64,000 bases of DNA from Colletotrichum lupini (taxonomy: Eukaryota; Ascomycota; Sordariomycetes; Glomerellales; Glomerellaceae): positions 2,976,001 to 3,040,000 of the forward strand of contig NC_064678.1 of NCBI RefSeq assembly GCF_023278565.1, given 5' to 3'. Below are positions 1-14,227 of the stretch, piece by piece; the stretch's first letter is position 1; every line of letters begins with the position of its first letter. The notes beneath the pieces are model-generated. The model was not told the origin of the DNA. It saw only the letters and a list, made by a program, of their open reading frames with translations, and searched no databases. Both the position numbers and the translations under genes were made by a program.

Positions 1-124
1 ATAAGACTAAAGCTTATAGAGTCCTTTATAAGGGCTCTGCTTTTTAAAAAGTTCTTTTATAAAAAGATCCGTATACCGGTTGCTAAGTTATTAGCGTCTT
101 ATTACTAACCGTATCCTAAATTTA
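1..124 (-). repeat. partial 3' LTR of chromovirus copy 1
   Basis: This segment matches the inner 124 bp of the 183-bp LTR at 7817-7999. It ends where the match stops, just before the purine-rich tract (seen as TTACTCCCCC on the plus strand at 131-140). About 59 bp of the LTR lie left of the window. Confidence 0.9.
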
Positions 125-599
125 TTATAATTACTCCCCCTTTACGTAACTTTAGTCCCTAAAGTTATTATATAATATCTTTTTTTAACGCTAATAATAA
201 AGCTATTAACGTCGTTATTCGTAATAGATTCCGTAAGGCGTTAATAATATCCTTTTTTACCTAAAAATAAAGCATTACTCCTATCTCTTTATTTAACGGA
301 TGCTTTGTTATTATTATTTAGTAATAGCGCGCCGACTAGTTATTAAGTTAGTAGTATATATTCGTAATAAAGTATTCTAACTATTATAATATATAAGAGC
401 CCGCTTAACCTCGCGGTTATTATTATTACTAGGCTATTAATTATAGTAAAAGATTTTTCGTCCGTTACTAGTTACGTATTTACTTTTTCTTCTTTCTTTC
501 TATTTAGCGACCGTTTTGCGAATTCTTTTTTATATAATTATATTTTTCTTTTTATAATATTCTAATTCCGTATCGTTTCTTAATTACGACTCTCTTATT

Positions 600-2430
600 A
601 TACTATTACTAAGTATTTACCGAAATGTTTACTATTTTGCGTATTTAGGATATACTTAATATAGAGTATAATTTTAAAAAGGGCTTTTGCGGTTTTTATA
701 GCGGTGCTCTTTATATACGCTACTTAGCTAGTTTATATTACGATATTAACGAGCTTATTTATATTACTAGCGCTCACGTCGCTAAGTATATTATTTATTA
801 AATTAATAAGAAGAAGTGTTCTACTATAAGTTATCGAGTCCTTACTAATCCGTTATTAAAATATTAGCTAACGATGTTTCTTAGGTTCCCGAGGAGCTAT
901 ATAGCGCTACTTAGTTTACTTAGAATACCCTTATAAAGTTTTATAATACCGAGGAGTAGGGTAGCCTTAACTTTTGTAAGCGCGGCCGCGTTTTTTATAC
1001 TTTTAGTTATATTACTAGTGCGTAAGAGAAAGTAGCTACTTATATCGCTAACCCGTTAGTAGGTAATAAGGCAAAAAAAGTCTATTTTAAATAAGCTACT
1101 CTTTAGGAGCTTATTACTAACCGCGAGTATTTAAACTTATTAATTTTAATTATAATAAGTCGTTAGTAATCGTTTAGCGAATTTTTTTTTTACTAACTTA
1201 GATTTCTTTTCTTAGGCTAGTATTTTTAATATTAATAATAAGACTAAGATTGTCTCTTACTTTAGTTACCTTTAGTTAGCTTATTTTTATAATAATAGCC
1301 GTGCGACCGCTTTACGAAATAACTTTAACACTCTAGCTTAGTATTATAAGGAGACTCCTAAGGGCGTTACTATTATATATATTTAAGAGTTTCTTATTTT
1401 CTTTACCTTTTACAAACGCGTTACTAAGTTCTTAGTAAATAAGGTACCTATTTATATTATTACTATATATAGCGCTACCCCTATTTCCCGCGGTCCCGAG
1501 ACTTAGACTTTTATTAAAAAGCGTACTTTTATTATTAACTATGTTCTTAATAATAATAACGAGCGGGACGACTTTAGGTTTAAGTTTAATAAGTCTTAGT
1601 GCGAGAATACTAAATCTAAGGAGCTCGGTAATAACTTAGAGAATTTTTTTTTTTAGCGTTATAATAAGCGCTACTATTTTAATATTAATAACTTACTAAC
1701 CCCTACTTATAACGCTCTTTTTAGTATAAACGAGGGTACCCTAGTCCTTAGTTATATTATTTTAGATCTCGATAAGGTTAGTATTACGCTCCTCTCGCTC
1801 TAAATAAAAGCTCTATAACGGCTCGACGAGGCTATTACTTATATTAAGGTTAAAGCCGTAAGTCGTAATAAGTAGTTCGACGTTATTAAGTTCTTTGCGA
1901 ATATTAATATTACTAAGGTCCCTTAGCTCGACTAAGATTATGAGAGCGTTACTTCGGATAACGTCCCCCGTCCCCGACCCGTTACTAATAATAATAGCGT
2001 TACGGCCCCTACTTTACTTCTTACTCTACCTCTTATTATAGCTCCCGTTATACCTCTTATTATAGCTCCCGTTATGCCTCCTATTATAGCTCCTATTATG
2101 TTTTTTATTATAGCTTTTAATAGTAACTAGGTAGCGAACGTTTTACGAACTGCTATTATTAATATATATAATACTCTGCGCGATTTCGACTACCTCCCTT
2201 TTACTTATTATAATATTAATAAAGTTAACGGCCTTATTCTAAGTAGTTAGCTAAGTATACGTACGAAGCCTCCCCGCTTCTTACTTACTAAGCGGACTAC
2301 TATCGCTAATTATTAAACTTTAGAAATATATACTAGAGCTATTATTATTATTATTAATATTACGTAGGTTATTCCCCTTACGTAGCTAGATCTTAGCGAT
2401 CTCTTAGTAACGTATTACTAAGAGTTATAA
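600..2430 (+). pseudogene. degraded antisense reading frame inside chromovirus copy 1 (unknown product)
   Basis: This reading frame lies between the chromodomain and the 3' LTR, on the strand opposite gag-pol. From about 1200 to 2430 one frame reads as protein-like sequence, with stops mostly of the TAG/TAA kind that RIP makes from CAG, CAA and TGG. Readable stretches include DEAITYIKVKA and DQDYESVTSDN (a RIP stop read as Q), followed by an imperfect eight-residue repeat rich in P, I and A (2029-2116). From about 600 to 1140 another frame is protein-like, so an intron or a small indel lies near 1140-1200. I do not recognise the family. The equivalent in copy 2 is about 54311-56141 on the minus strand. 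That it is an extra gene of the element, or a captured host gene, is inference. Confidence 0.55.
2029..2116 (+). repeat. 24-bp tandem repeat in the antisense frame (copy 1)
   Basis: Three clear 24-bp units beginning CCTCTTATTATAGCTCCCGT and a fourth degenerate unit. In the antisense frame they encode an eight-residue Pro/Ile/Ala-rich repeat. Copy 2 has the equivalent at about 54625-54712. Confidence 0.75.
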
Positions 2431-2500
2431 TATTATATTTTTTTTTAAGGATTGCGCTAGGCTAGATAAAAAGGGTTTTATAGTATATTATTAATTAACT

Positions 2501-5500
2501 TATTTTCGGCGACCTTTTATTACGAACTTAACGTTTATTATCCTATTTTATATATGCTCTTTTTTTATAGCGTTCGAATTTATTAACTACTTCCGCTACC
2601 CCTTTAAAATATTTAATAGGCTCTTATATATTATATTTAATAAACTACTTAGTTTATTTAACGAGATATCGTGAGTTTCCTCCCTCGCTTTATATTGCGA
2701 CGATTTTTTTAACTTTCTAAACGTTTTACTTATTTTTTAACTCTAGGAGATTCGCCGTTTAGTCGCCGACTATTCGGCGATTTTTTTATAGCTTAAGCTA
2801 GGAAACTAGGAAAATATTATATATTTTCTAATATTGCTCTAGTAGATATATTCGGTAAGCCTATTTCCTTACCCTTTTGGCTATTGCTATTTTAATATAT
2901 TTCGGCGCTAGTTTATTATTTTTAAATCGTATATTTTTTGTTAATAGGCCGACGACCTCTTTACGATTAAACTCTTTTAGGACATGTTTTTTATTATAAT
3001 AAGCTACTTAGCTTTTAGAGGCTTATGCCTACGCTCGCGTAGCCTAGGCCCTAATTTCCCTAATTTTTTAGACCTTTTCCTAAACTCCCTAGACTATAGC
3101 TTTATAATTAAGTATATATTTAATATACTTAGGGTAGTAGCCGTATAGTACTATATACGGGGATACTTTTATAATAAAGTATTAATTATTATTATATATA
3201 AACTTAGCCTCTTTTAACTACGCTACTTACCTATTTAGCGAGCCCTTAGTATAGATCTTTAAATACTTTTTTAATATTTAATAGGTTCGCTCTATTTAGC
3301 CGTCTATTTATAAGTAATACGCAGTAGATAGTTAGTAACGTATTACCCGTTCTTTAGCGAACTCTTTTTAAAATGCGCTTATAAAGAGCTTATCTTTATC
3401 CGTAATAATACTTTTAAACATAGCGAACTTATATTCGACCTCTTAATATAGGATGCTTATTATTTATACTATATTAAGTATCTTAACGGTAGATAAGAAC
3501 TTTATAAACTTTGTTATATAATAAATAATAATTACGATACTATTATACTTTATACCGTTACTACGAGCGCTCGGTAATAGCCCCGTAATAAAGTCTATAA
3601 ATATTTCTTAGAATAGGTATAAGGGTAGTAGTAATAACTATAGCTACCCGTACGGCTTATATTTTAGGGTTATAACTCCTAAATAATATTTATAGTTCTT
3701 AACGTATTCTTAAATATCTTGTTAGATATTTTCTTAGTAGAACTTTTTTTAGATTAGCTCGAGAGTTTTCGTAGCTCTTATATAACTTACTTTATAATCG
3801 TCGTAGTATTAATAAAGGATCTTTATTTAAAGAGATTTTATTTAAAAAATAATAAGTCTTTTTTTAAAAAATAGTATACCCTATTCGTCGAGCGAATATG
3901 CTCTTAGCTCGCTAGCCGTAGCGCGAACTCTTATTAATTATAATATATAAAACTCGTTTTTAGCTTATAATCCTTTAACGAGCTCTTTAGTCTTTAATAA
4001 GAGATAAGAAGCGAATACTATTTTACCCTTTATAAGCTCTTTTATAACGGGGCGTAAGATATACTATTTTAATATAATAACCCTAGCTCTATCTAACTCC
4101 TCTTTATCCTTACTAAACCGTTAATAAGCGTTTACCAATAACTCTCTTACTTTTTTACCTCGAGTCGTTATAATAGTAACTATTATTATTTTATTAGTAC
4201 GCCCTATAATATATTATTAATATAAGGGAGAGGATTCCCTATTCCTAGAGCTAGTTAATATCTAGCCGGGATTGCGAAGGGAGGCCTTAACTATTTAAAC
4301 ATATACTTTAGTAATATTATTTTATTTTTTTAAGCTAATTATCTTTCGTTAAACGTCGGGCGGTAGTTTATTAATAAAACGTAGCTTCTAGGCTAGTATA
4401 GGGAGGACGTCTTTATAAAGTACTTCCCCTTTTATATAGTCTAGCTTTTTAAATAAACCGTCCGCTAGGTTCGTTTTCTTTAGCTAGTGTTCTAAGTTAA
4501 AGTTAAATACTAATAGTTTATATACTTACTTTATGAGCCTTTTCCGAAGGTCCCGCGCTAGTACGCCGATTACTTTTTTAAGTACTTAGTAGTTTATTAG
4601 GATTATAAACTTTTATAAAAGGCCCTAGAGGTAATAAGCCTAGTACTCTAGCCCTTTTATTATAGCGAGTAGTTCTTATTAGCCCGTGGCCTATTGCTAC
4701 TCCGTGTCTATAAGTTTTTACGATTAATAAGCGATAGGTTACTATTTTTTATTAGCCTACTACGATAAGATTATTATAATAGCTTTAATTAAAGCGTCGG
4801 TTTTTACTTATATAATACGTTATGGGTTTTAGTACGTAAGTATAGTTACTGAGATAAAAGCGACCTTTAGCTAATTAAACACCTCGTTTACTTCCTTAGT
4901 TTATTAGAAGTCCCTTATTTACCCCTTTTTTATTTTTAGTAATATTATTATCGGTATAACGATGCCCGAGTATTTAGTAATAAACTTCTAATAGAAGTTA
5001 TAGAACCCTAAGAATACTTAGATATCCCTAATAGACTCTAGCGCTTTTTAGTTAGCGATCGTTCGCACTTATAACGAGTTAATTTCGATTCCTTCTAATA
5101 TAATAATATAACTTAGGAACTCGACCCTTTTTTAATAAAATAAGTACTTTAATAGTTTAGTAAAAAGCCTATATAAACGCAGACGTCGGAGGACCTTTTT
5201 AATATCCTCCGTATACTACTCCTTTATTATTAAGTAGATTATTAAATCGTCTATATATACTATATAATAAGTATTTAGTAGGTCGGCGAGCGCTTAGTAA
5301 ATATATACTTAGAACGTCGCGGGTGCGTTCGTTAGCCCGAAAGGTATAATAGTATACTTAAAGTAATTATATTAGCTCCGGAACGCTGTTTTTTATTAGT
5401 CTTCTTTTTTAATTTAGATATAGTAGTAAGTATCCTTAATATCTATTTTTAAGATCTATTTCGCTCCGCGAAGCCTATTTAGGAGCTTGCTAATAAGTAG

Positions 5501-7751
5501 TAGTAGGTATCGATTTTTTATAGTTACCTTATTTAGCCCGCAGTAGTTTATATAGAGGCGTAGCGTACTATCTTTTTTTAGTACGAAGAGGATCGGTGCC
5601 CTAGTTTTATTAACTAAAGGTATAATACGACCGTTCGCTAGGTTCTTAGTAATATACGCGCGAAGCTTATTAAGTTATTTCTTACTTAACGGATAAATAA
5701 GACTATATAATAGTTTAGTACTTAGAACTAAGTCGATAGAGTGTTTTACCCTGCTATATAATTGCGGTCCTTTTATTAATTACTTATCGAACGTCTCTAT
5801 TTTTAATTAGAGTTCTAGCGGTAGACCCCTTCGTAGTTTAGTTTCCGTTACCCCCGCGATGCTTTTTATAATAACGATATATAATATATACGCCCTTTTA
5901 TAATTCTTAACGATATTACGAGCTATTACCTTTAGTTCGGTAACCGAGATAGGCTCGTACGACTATATATTCGTCGCTATATTAATATAAATGCCCTCTT
6001 AGCCTATTAATAATTACGATAATAGGAGGTTTACTATTTTTTTATTTTTATTAACTACGGCGAATAGTTACCGAATCTTCCTTAGCTACTTATAGTAGTT
6101 AATAAAGAAGAGCGTTAATTAGTAAGCTTTCCCCTAGCCTACGGCTTTACCCTAGAAGTCCTTTAATAAGGGAGCTATAGTAATAGCCGGGGTTAACCCT
6201 AAGTAAGTTATAAGCCTAGTACTAATAATATCTATTTCGGAGTATATATTTATATTAATTTTTACTAGCCTTTTAGTAATACTTCGCAGAACTATTACCC
6301 TACCCTTCGTAATTATTCTTATTAGTACTTTTTTAATACTTAGTATAAGCGTATTAGGTATATTACTTATACTTACTCGTTTTTTAATAAGTCGACCTTT
6401 ATAACTCTTAGCTCGGTAGTAACCCGTTAGACGGTTACTAACGTTAGTTTCGATCGGGGGTACGTCGGCTTATCGTTACCCCTACTTCTTAACTTATTTT
6501 TTTAGTACTTATTAAATATATAGCCTATTTTATTATACGTAAAGTATTTAATATTACTATTATAACGCTTTTACGATAGCTCGGTACGAGTACTCTTATT
6601 ATACGGCTTTTATAATATTATTCTTAGCGAGTCCTTAAAGCCTAGCCCCTTAAAGCTCTCTTTACTTTTTTTTTTATAAAAGGGGGATATTTAATACGGT
6701 TGTTCTAATAACGGATATAGCCTTTTTTTACCGTTCTTTTATAACTAGTTACCGCCCTTTTACTAATTTAACGACTATAGTTTATTAGCCTCGTAGGCTA
6801 TATTGCGTACTTTTTTAATTAAGACCTTATAACGAATTAAATCGTCCTATAGTTAAGATAGTAGTCTAAAAAAGAACTAGTATACTTCTACTTTCGAATT
6901 TTTTATATCTTTTATACTTAGGTTATAATAGATCGCTAATTATTTAGTAAGGAACTAGGTAGAGGTCTGGCCCTCTTTTAGCCTCTTCGTCCTTAGCTCT
7001 TTATAATATTCCCGTTCCTAAGTCTCGGGGTCTACGTATTATTAGTAAATAAACGCTAAGAAGTCGCCCTAGGAGAGGGGATCCTAGAGGCTCTTCTTAT
7101 AATTATATTATTACGTTTATAGTAATGGGGATATTTTAGATAGGGCCTATTCGATATGCTATTTTATAGTACTTTTTATACAAAGCTTATTACTTACTTT
7201 TATAGTAATAATCTAGTTTGCTACCTAGGTACTTATGGACTCTTTTTTAATTAGTTTATAATTATAAAAAGGAGGCTTTTTATATTCTCGTTAACTTAAA
7301 CGCGTTACCGGCCGCTCGGTAAGCTATTAAATAAGCTCTTCGTATTAACGCCGTTTTTAGTTTCGATCTTTAACTATTATTTTTATTATTTTATAAAAGT
7401 AGGTTATTATTAGGCTTATAGAGTCTACTAAACTAGCTATTTTAGTATTACTTACGCTTTTATACGCGCCTTAACTTCGTACGTTTAGCGATTAGTCGCT
7501 AATAAACGCCCTATTTATAACGGATAGGGTCTTTAGGGTATTAACGGGGTAACTAGCCCGTAAAAGTAATCTATCCCGATTATCTTTTTTATTTAGCTCT
7601 TCCGTAAACGCTAGTATTTAAGTAGGACTCGCCCTATAATAAGCTCGTTCTCTTAGATAGAATAGGGTCGAGTAGTCGACTCTAAATAGCTATAACTCGT
7701 TAATATTAATAGCTCTTTACTAACGGCTAGGCGTCGTTTTGTTAACGTTCC
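2501..7751 (-). pseudogene. degraded gag-pol of chromovirus copy 1
   Basis: This is a dead polyprotein region read on the minus strand. A CX2CX4HX4C zinc knuckle can be traced at about 6505-6546 if G-to-A changes are allowed for. RT motifs follow, including Tyr-Ile-Asp-Asp with the Asp codons intact at 5246-5251. Integrase and a C-terminal chromodomain (about 2571-2716) complete the order. Many TAG and TAA codons sit where CAG, CAA or TGG codons would be expected, so no functional product is possible. Outer boundaries are approximate because no start or stop survives. Confidence 0.8.
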
Positions 7752-7816
7752 GTTCGTTTCCGTAATTTATTATTACTTATATTAGTTACTCTATAAAAAT
7801 AAAAGCTTTAGAATTA

Positions 7817-7999
7817 TAAAAGATTAGGCTATAAGTACTTAATTAGCGAGGCTATAATATAAGTATAAGTATATTATAAAACTAAAACTTATAGAGTCCT
7901 TTATAAGGGCTTTGCTTTTTAAAAAGTTCTTTTATAATAAGATCCGTATACTAGTCGCTAAGTTATTGGCGTCTTATCGCTGGCCGTATCCCAAATTTA
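7817..7999 (-). repeat. 5' LTR of chromovirus copy 1
   Basis: This is a 183-bp LTR, the same length as both LTRs of copy 2. Its ends were placed by alignment to the complete copy. The terminal TG reads as TA on the element strand, as expected after RIP. Confidence 0.9.
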
Positions 8000-8004
8000 T
8001 TATA

Positions 8005-9450
8005 AAATATCTTTTTACTTTTTCTTTTAGTTAGTTTCGTAGCTTCTAAAATCGTATATAAATTACCTAACGTTAACTTATTAAATAAGTAACTAAGTTA
8101 CTCTCTAAGTACTTTAAAATTATTAATAGCTTTCTTTTTTTTATTTAACGAGTTAACTAAATAGCCCTAGCGATAATAAAGCGGTTTAACCTTGGAGATA
8201 TACTCGGGAGTCTAGCTCGTCGATTTCTTAACTTATAAATTCTTAACCTTAATAAGACCTTAGTTCTTTTTAAATACTTAGATAGTTATATATATAATAA
8301 CGTCGGGGCTAAAACCGTAATTAATAAGAGTAACTATAATAGTTAGGGTAAGTAATAAGCTATATTAATACTCTATATTTTTATTAATAGTATATAACGA
8401 ATTAAACTAAAAATAATATTCTATAATAAGCTTATAAAAAAAGGGGGTTAATTATAGAAAAAAGAGGGCCTATTATATATAAAAGGAGTAATAATTAAGT
8501 TTAATAAAACGGCCTATAATAATAAGTACTTATTTAAAAAATAAATTAAAAAGGAATTAATAGCGCTAACTAAGGGAGATAAGTATTTATTAATTATAAA
8601 TATCGTTTTTTTTTATAAAATAGATTCTATTTTAGCGCTATTACGTTAGTACTATATTATACCCTACTTTATATTACTAAGGACTACTTCCCTCCTCTAA
8701 CCTCTTAATACCGTAATTAATAAGCCCTTTAAGTAGTAACTTTTAAAAATAGCCGATACTTACGTATTTAATAAGGAAGAAAAAGTACTAAATAAATAAG
8801 AGGAGCTTAAATAAGAGATAGGTATAAAAAAATAATAGTTATTAAAATAGTCGAAATAGTAGCTATTAAATTAGCTTATGAGAAGGGCTTAATAGTTAGC
8901 TAGGCCTTCTTATAGTATAAAATATCTATTTAGCCCGATAGTAGCTAGGTTAATAAGATCTAGATTAAAAACGTACTTACTAAGGCTATTAATTATACTA
9001 AATAAGAGCTTTTTAATATAAAAACCTATATTAAATAAGAGACGCTATAAGAAGAGATTCTAAACTTTACTATTTTAAATAACGGGTTAAAATATATTTT
9101 TATAGTAAAAAAAGTCCGTAATAGTATTAATAAGTAGTATATTAACCCGATAATCTAACTACTATATAAATAGGGGCCCGTTAGTAATAATAAGCTAGGG
9201 GATAGTTAGGGGCTTTTAGTTACTTACGTACGATAGCTTCTAATTAATACTTTTACTATTTTTACTAATTTAATAAAAAAAGCTTAAAACTAATAAAAAA
9301 GCTAAAATAATTATTAAATTAGATTAATTATAGGTCTAGCTTTAACGGCGAGCTCTTATTAGCTAGATCGATCGGAATATTAGCGTATATTAAAAATAAG
9401 TAGCGGCTATAATTAACTACTTTAGGTAGTATTACGGTTCTACTAGAGCG
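8005..9450. mobile_element. RIP-degraded relic of an unidentified repeat
   Basis: This is AT-rich DNA with the same loss of CA and TG as the chromovirus, but it has no match to the chromovirus copies. No terminal repeats were found. On the plus strand at about 8845-9235 one frame is protein-like apart from TAA/TAG codons, with readable pieces such as NVLTKAINYTKQELFNIKTY. I cannot name the family. Composition returns to normal at about 9450-9460. Confidence 0.6.
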
Positions 9451-12400
9451 CTAGTAGGGTTGGCACGGGCTAACGCAAGTTTGAAGTGCTCGAGTTTCTA
9501 CGGTACTTCAGCTGGCTATTTACTAGGGATGTATACACAAAAGCCCGCCAAACAACCTGGGTGAGAAAAAACCAAAGTAAAAAAAAAAATTCACAAAAAA
9601 GCCTGCGAGGATCCAAGACACAGTCGGTATCTGTCCAACGAAGAACAGCCCGGTGGATTGAGTGTGGAATGGTGCGTAACATGACTAGATATTGCACACT
9701 CGTCCCAGTGTCTGAGATACGCAAGCCACGCAGGGTACGTAAAGGGCCTACGGAGTCAATCAATCAATATTGGATCCAGTCCTCCTCTCAAAGTTCTCAA
9801 TATCGTCGGCTCTTCTCCAATGGATCCAAACCAACCTTGGAATGATCCAATAGAAGTCTCCCGTCCCCCCGATTTCCCCTTTCATGGGGACATGGAGAGA
9901 GGGATGGGATGCCCTCTTTTTCCTCCAACAAGTGGAACCCCCAGTCCGCCGCGGTGCGCCGCCCATCATCTCCCGCCCCTCCTTCCTCCCTCCCTTCCTG
10001 AGTCTTTCCGCCGGGCGCATCACACCTAGACACCTTTCTGCAGAATATTCTCAACGGGGTGGAACGAATGACGGTTCAACGGCTCGTCTGGGCATGACGC
10101 CGAACCGACCGGACCGGGGGAGGGGGGGGGCAAGGTCCAAGGAGAGGAGGATGAGCATTGGCAAGGGTCTCAGGATCCATGGGGAAAAAGGGGATCACCG
10201 GGACTCAAAACCTCGAGGGCGGCTCAGAAGGGGAAGATCATGAGATGGAAACGTTCGTAGGGTTACTCTCTGTTCCCGCCGAGAGAATGCCATGGCCGCC
10301 CATCAAGCCAAAGGACGGCATCTCAGGACCGATATCAGGTCTCGGCGCATGACTTATCAGGAATCAGAAGCTTCCCGGTACCACTTTTTCGCAAAGAGCT
10401 GTCGTAAGCGGACTGGAGTACACGGTATACCGGTACAGATTTTTTGGCTAGGAAATATCGAGGAATGCCACATATTGGTCAAAAGAGGGCGATTCGATGG
10501 GCTCCAACAAATGGAGGTGGTCCAGTTTTTCGGTACTTTGTGCGTCCGTCGGGGGGTACTGGCTATGGACACTATGGATGGATGACGGTGGTCTCAAGGT
10601 GTTGCAAACTTGCAGTAATTTCAAGGTTGAGATCGGCGCTTGGATCCACGCTACCGCGCTCGGGAAACCGGGGGGCACAAGGCTCGAGTGTTCGAGACGC
10701 TGCGACGGTCCAGGTGTGCGGCGGCGGCGGCGCGGACGGCATGGCACGGCATGCACACTTGCAGGTCTGGAAGTTGGAGTCGCGGGCCAGGTACCGCACT
10801 TTGCCAATTCGCCTAGCTAAGGTATCAGTGTGGCACGGTCATGTAGGTACCCGTCTCTTCCAATGAATCTCCAGCTTCCCAACTTCCAACCTCGGCGCGC
10901 CTCATGTCGTTGGACTGGCACACTAGACAGGACTTGATAGGAACGTAGGAGAGAGGCAGTGGCGCGCCCAGCGCGTGCAGGCTACAGTATCTACCTTACC
11001 TAAGGCATGCATCTCCTCAAGATTCCAGTGGGAATGCAAGTACTCTTGGTCTTCTCCTCCCCCGTCAGGGGTACAGCTTGTTTCCCGGCAGTCAACCCCT
11101 TGGCTTTGTTCCAGATTGGCAATCCGTCACGCAGAATGCATGGCAGGCACCGCACCGCCCGTCCGTCCTGCCGTGCCTGCCACACTTGCCACAGGTACTG
11201 CCATGTGCTGCTGTTGGGAGTTCACCTCAACCGCTATCTGCGGATTTGCGTACTGGACTACTGATACAGACGGAAATAATTTGACATGTATGATGTCTGG
11301 GGCAAGTGCTCCGTCTCCCATCTCCGATCCATACCAACAGTCATTTGCCAATTCATCTCCCATCCAGTCGTGTAGACGGTTAGGATACCCAATCCGATCA
11401 GTCCTCTTCCTTTAGGAGTTTAGGCTCAGTGAGTTGACTCAACTCCAGTTCTCCTCTATCAACAATGTGCCAGTCAGCCACACCTACAGAAGACCGCACA
11501 GCATTATTCCAGCATACCCATACCCGTAACAGCGAGCCGCCGGGTTTCGCAACCGAGAAGGGGAGAAACCCCAGGCCTCTGTTTTAGGATCCCGTCTCTC
11601 TCTCTCTTTCTCTCGGCTCCCCTTAGCCTCTAGGTAGTACCGCGTAGCATGTCCCCAATTAAAATCAAGAACAGACTGACGATCAGCATCCGAAAGCCGA
11701 GTCAGACCACCATCCACCAAGTCAACTTTCGGCTCGCTGGCTTTCAATAGACAATACCCCCCAGTGCCCCCCAAGAAACCCAGGGGGCCAAGGGAACAGG
11801 CGTCCCTGGATCGACGTTGCTCTCGGCTGTGAGACTTCTTCTGATTCTCAAATCCACTGTCCAGACTAGCACGATCCAGTAACCAGTCCCATCCCCCGGA
11901 ACAAGAGACTTCTGTGCGGCGCGCCTTGCTGACTGACTACGCTTAATTCTGCTCCGTAGCCCGAATACCTCGCTGAGGCTCGCTCTCGTGAGTCTCAGCT
12001 CGTCTCGTCTCGTTTCCTCATGTGATGTAATGAATAGTAGTACACATCAACGTAGCATTGCAGACGCGGGACGCGAGATCTAAATTTGTACAAACAGAAG
12101 AGTTAATCCGTGTTTCTTGAACCATGTCGATACTTAGTAATAATACATCTTGCGTGTGGTGTTTTTTGAGTTTGGAATACAGAGAACCACCCGCCTGACA
12201 CAAACACGTCGAGTCTGTAGTTAGCCGCAGCCCGAACGTCGTCTCGTCGCATCGTCCCGTTATACCCGCCGTCTCATTAGCTTTTTAGGTATCCTCTACG
12301 TCTGACACTGAACCATAAAGGGAGTGTGTCTTGTACAAATATGCGAAACCAACGCCTGCCGGAACCCGTTACATCCCAGCCTATACCACCGAATCCATCA

Positions 12401-12502
12401 TGCCGCTTTCTCCTACGTCATGATAACAATAGCAAAAAAAACAGTCACATACGCCCTGAACACCTTGCCTTTATATCATCAAGCCATACCGTCCGTCATC
12501 TT
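9451..12502. other. gene-poor stretch of normal composition
   Basis: I see no gene with recognisable domains or a convincing splice structure here. Short open frames are present on both strands, but they overlap each other and look like chance. A CT-rich microsatellite lies at about 11596-11616. The downstream region of HEM2 is at the right end. Confidence 0.5.
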
Positions 12503-13721
<1,219 letters not shown>

Positions 13722-14165
13722 GTTGGATTACGGCGTCGTCGGATTGTATTGCAGCTACGAGTATTGAATGAGAGGTTGAGTCGATGTGAGGAAGTGGCGA
13801 ACTCTTGTTGAAGTGCGAACAAGCAAAGGGGTCGCGGGAGTCGCAATAGGAGATTCGGGGTGGTTGAGGACTTTTCTTTCGCCCGACGGGTGTCGTCAGG
13901 AGTTCAAATCGGCGGGAGGGATTAACGACGACGAGAACGACGTTATTTTGGAAAGGGATGACTCGGAAGGTTTGGGGCTGAAGATGGGAGAAGTACGACG
14001 GTTGAGGTGGCACAGGAGGGAAGTCAAAAGGGTTCACTGCGCCAGAAAGTTGACGGGATTTGAAACGAACCAGCTTTCCCTTCCCGCTTTAGCAAGCACG
14101 GCTGGGACTCGGCAGGAGACGGAGTTGAGCGTGGAACCTTCCTGCCAAGCCGTCCTGGAAATCAA

Positions 14166-14227
14166 CCAATGAGATTGCGCATTGGAGCTGCTGACAGACC
14201 AATCACGGTCCAATCTTTTCCAATTGG
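14166..14227. promoter_or_regulatory. cluster of CCAAT boxes upstream of HEM2
   Basis: Five CCAAT boxes occur within 62 bp: CCAAT at 14166-14170, 14199-14203, 14210-14214 and 14220-14224, and ATTGG at 14181-14185. The last CCAAT overlaps a sixth on the other strand (CCAATTGG). The cluster lies about 445 bp upstream of the HEM2 start codon. The fungal CCAAT-binding complex, with HapX, is known to control haem and iron genes, so a role in HEM2 expression is plausible but untested. It could also serve the plus-strand gene that starts at 16269. Confidence 0.55.

Larger units (their letters stand above)
1..7999 (-). mobile_element. Ty3/Gypsy chromovirus copy 1, RIP-degraded, 3' LTR cut by window edge
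   Basis: This is a degraded LTR retrotransposon read on the minus strand. Its 5' LTR is 7817-7999, its internal part 125-7816 (7692 bp), and its 3' LTR is truncated at position 1. It is the reverse complement of the element at 48742-56799, and position x there corresponds to 56741-x here with no net indel. The expected order gag zinc knuckle (about 6505-6546), RT, RNase H, integrase, chromodomain (about 2570-2716) is recognisable although stop codons interrupt every frame. CA and TG dinucleotides are almost absent while CG is retained, which fits CpA-directed RIP. The RT active-site codons at 5246-5251 still read Asp-Asp. The sequence next to the 5' LTR, TTATA at 8000-8004, matches the target duplication of copy 2, but the other flank is outside the window. 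Confidence 0.93.

Noticed and set aside
11596..11616. CT microsatellite as a promoter element
   Set aside because: No gene starts nearby in the right orientation.
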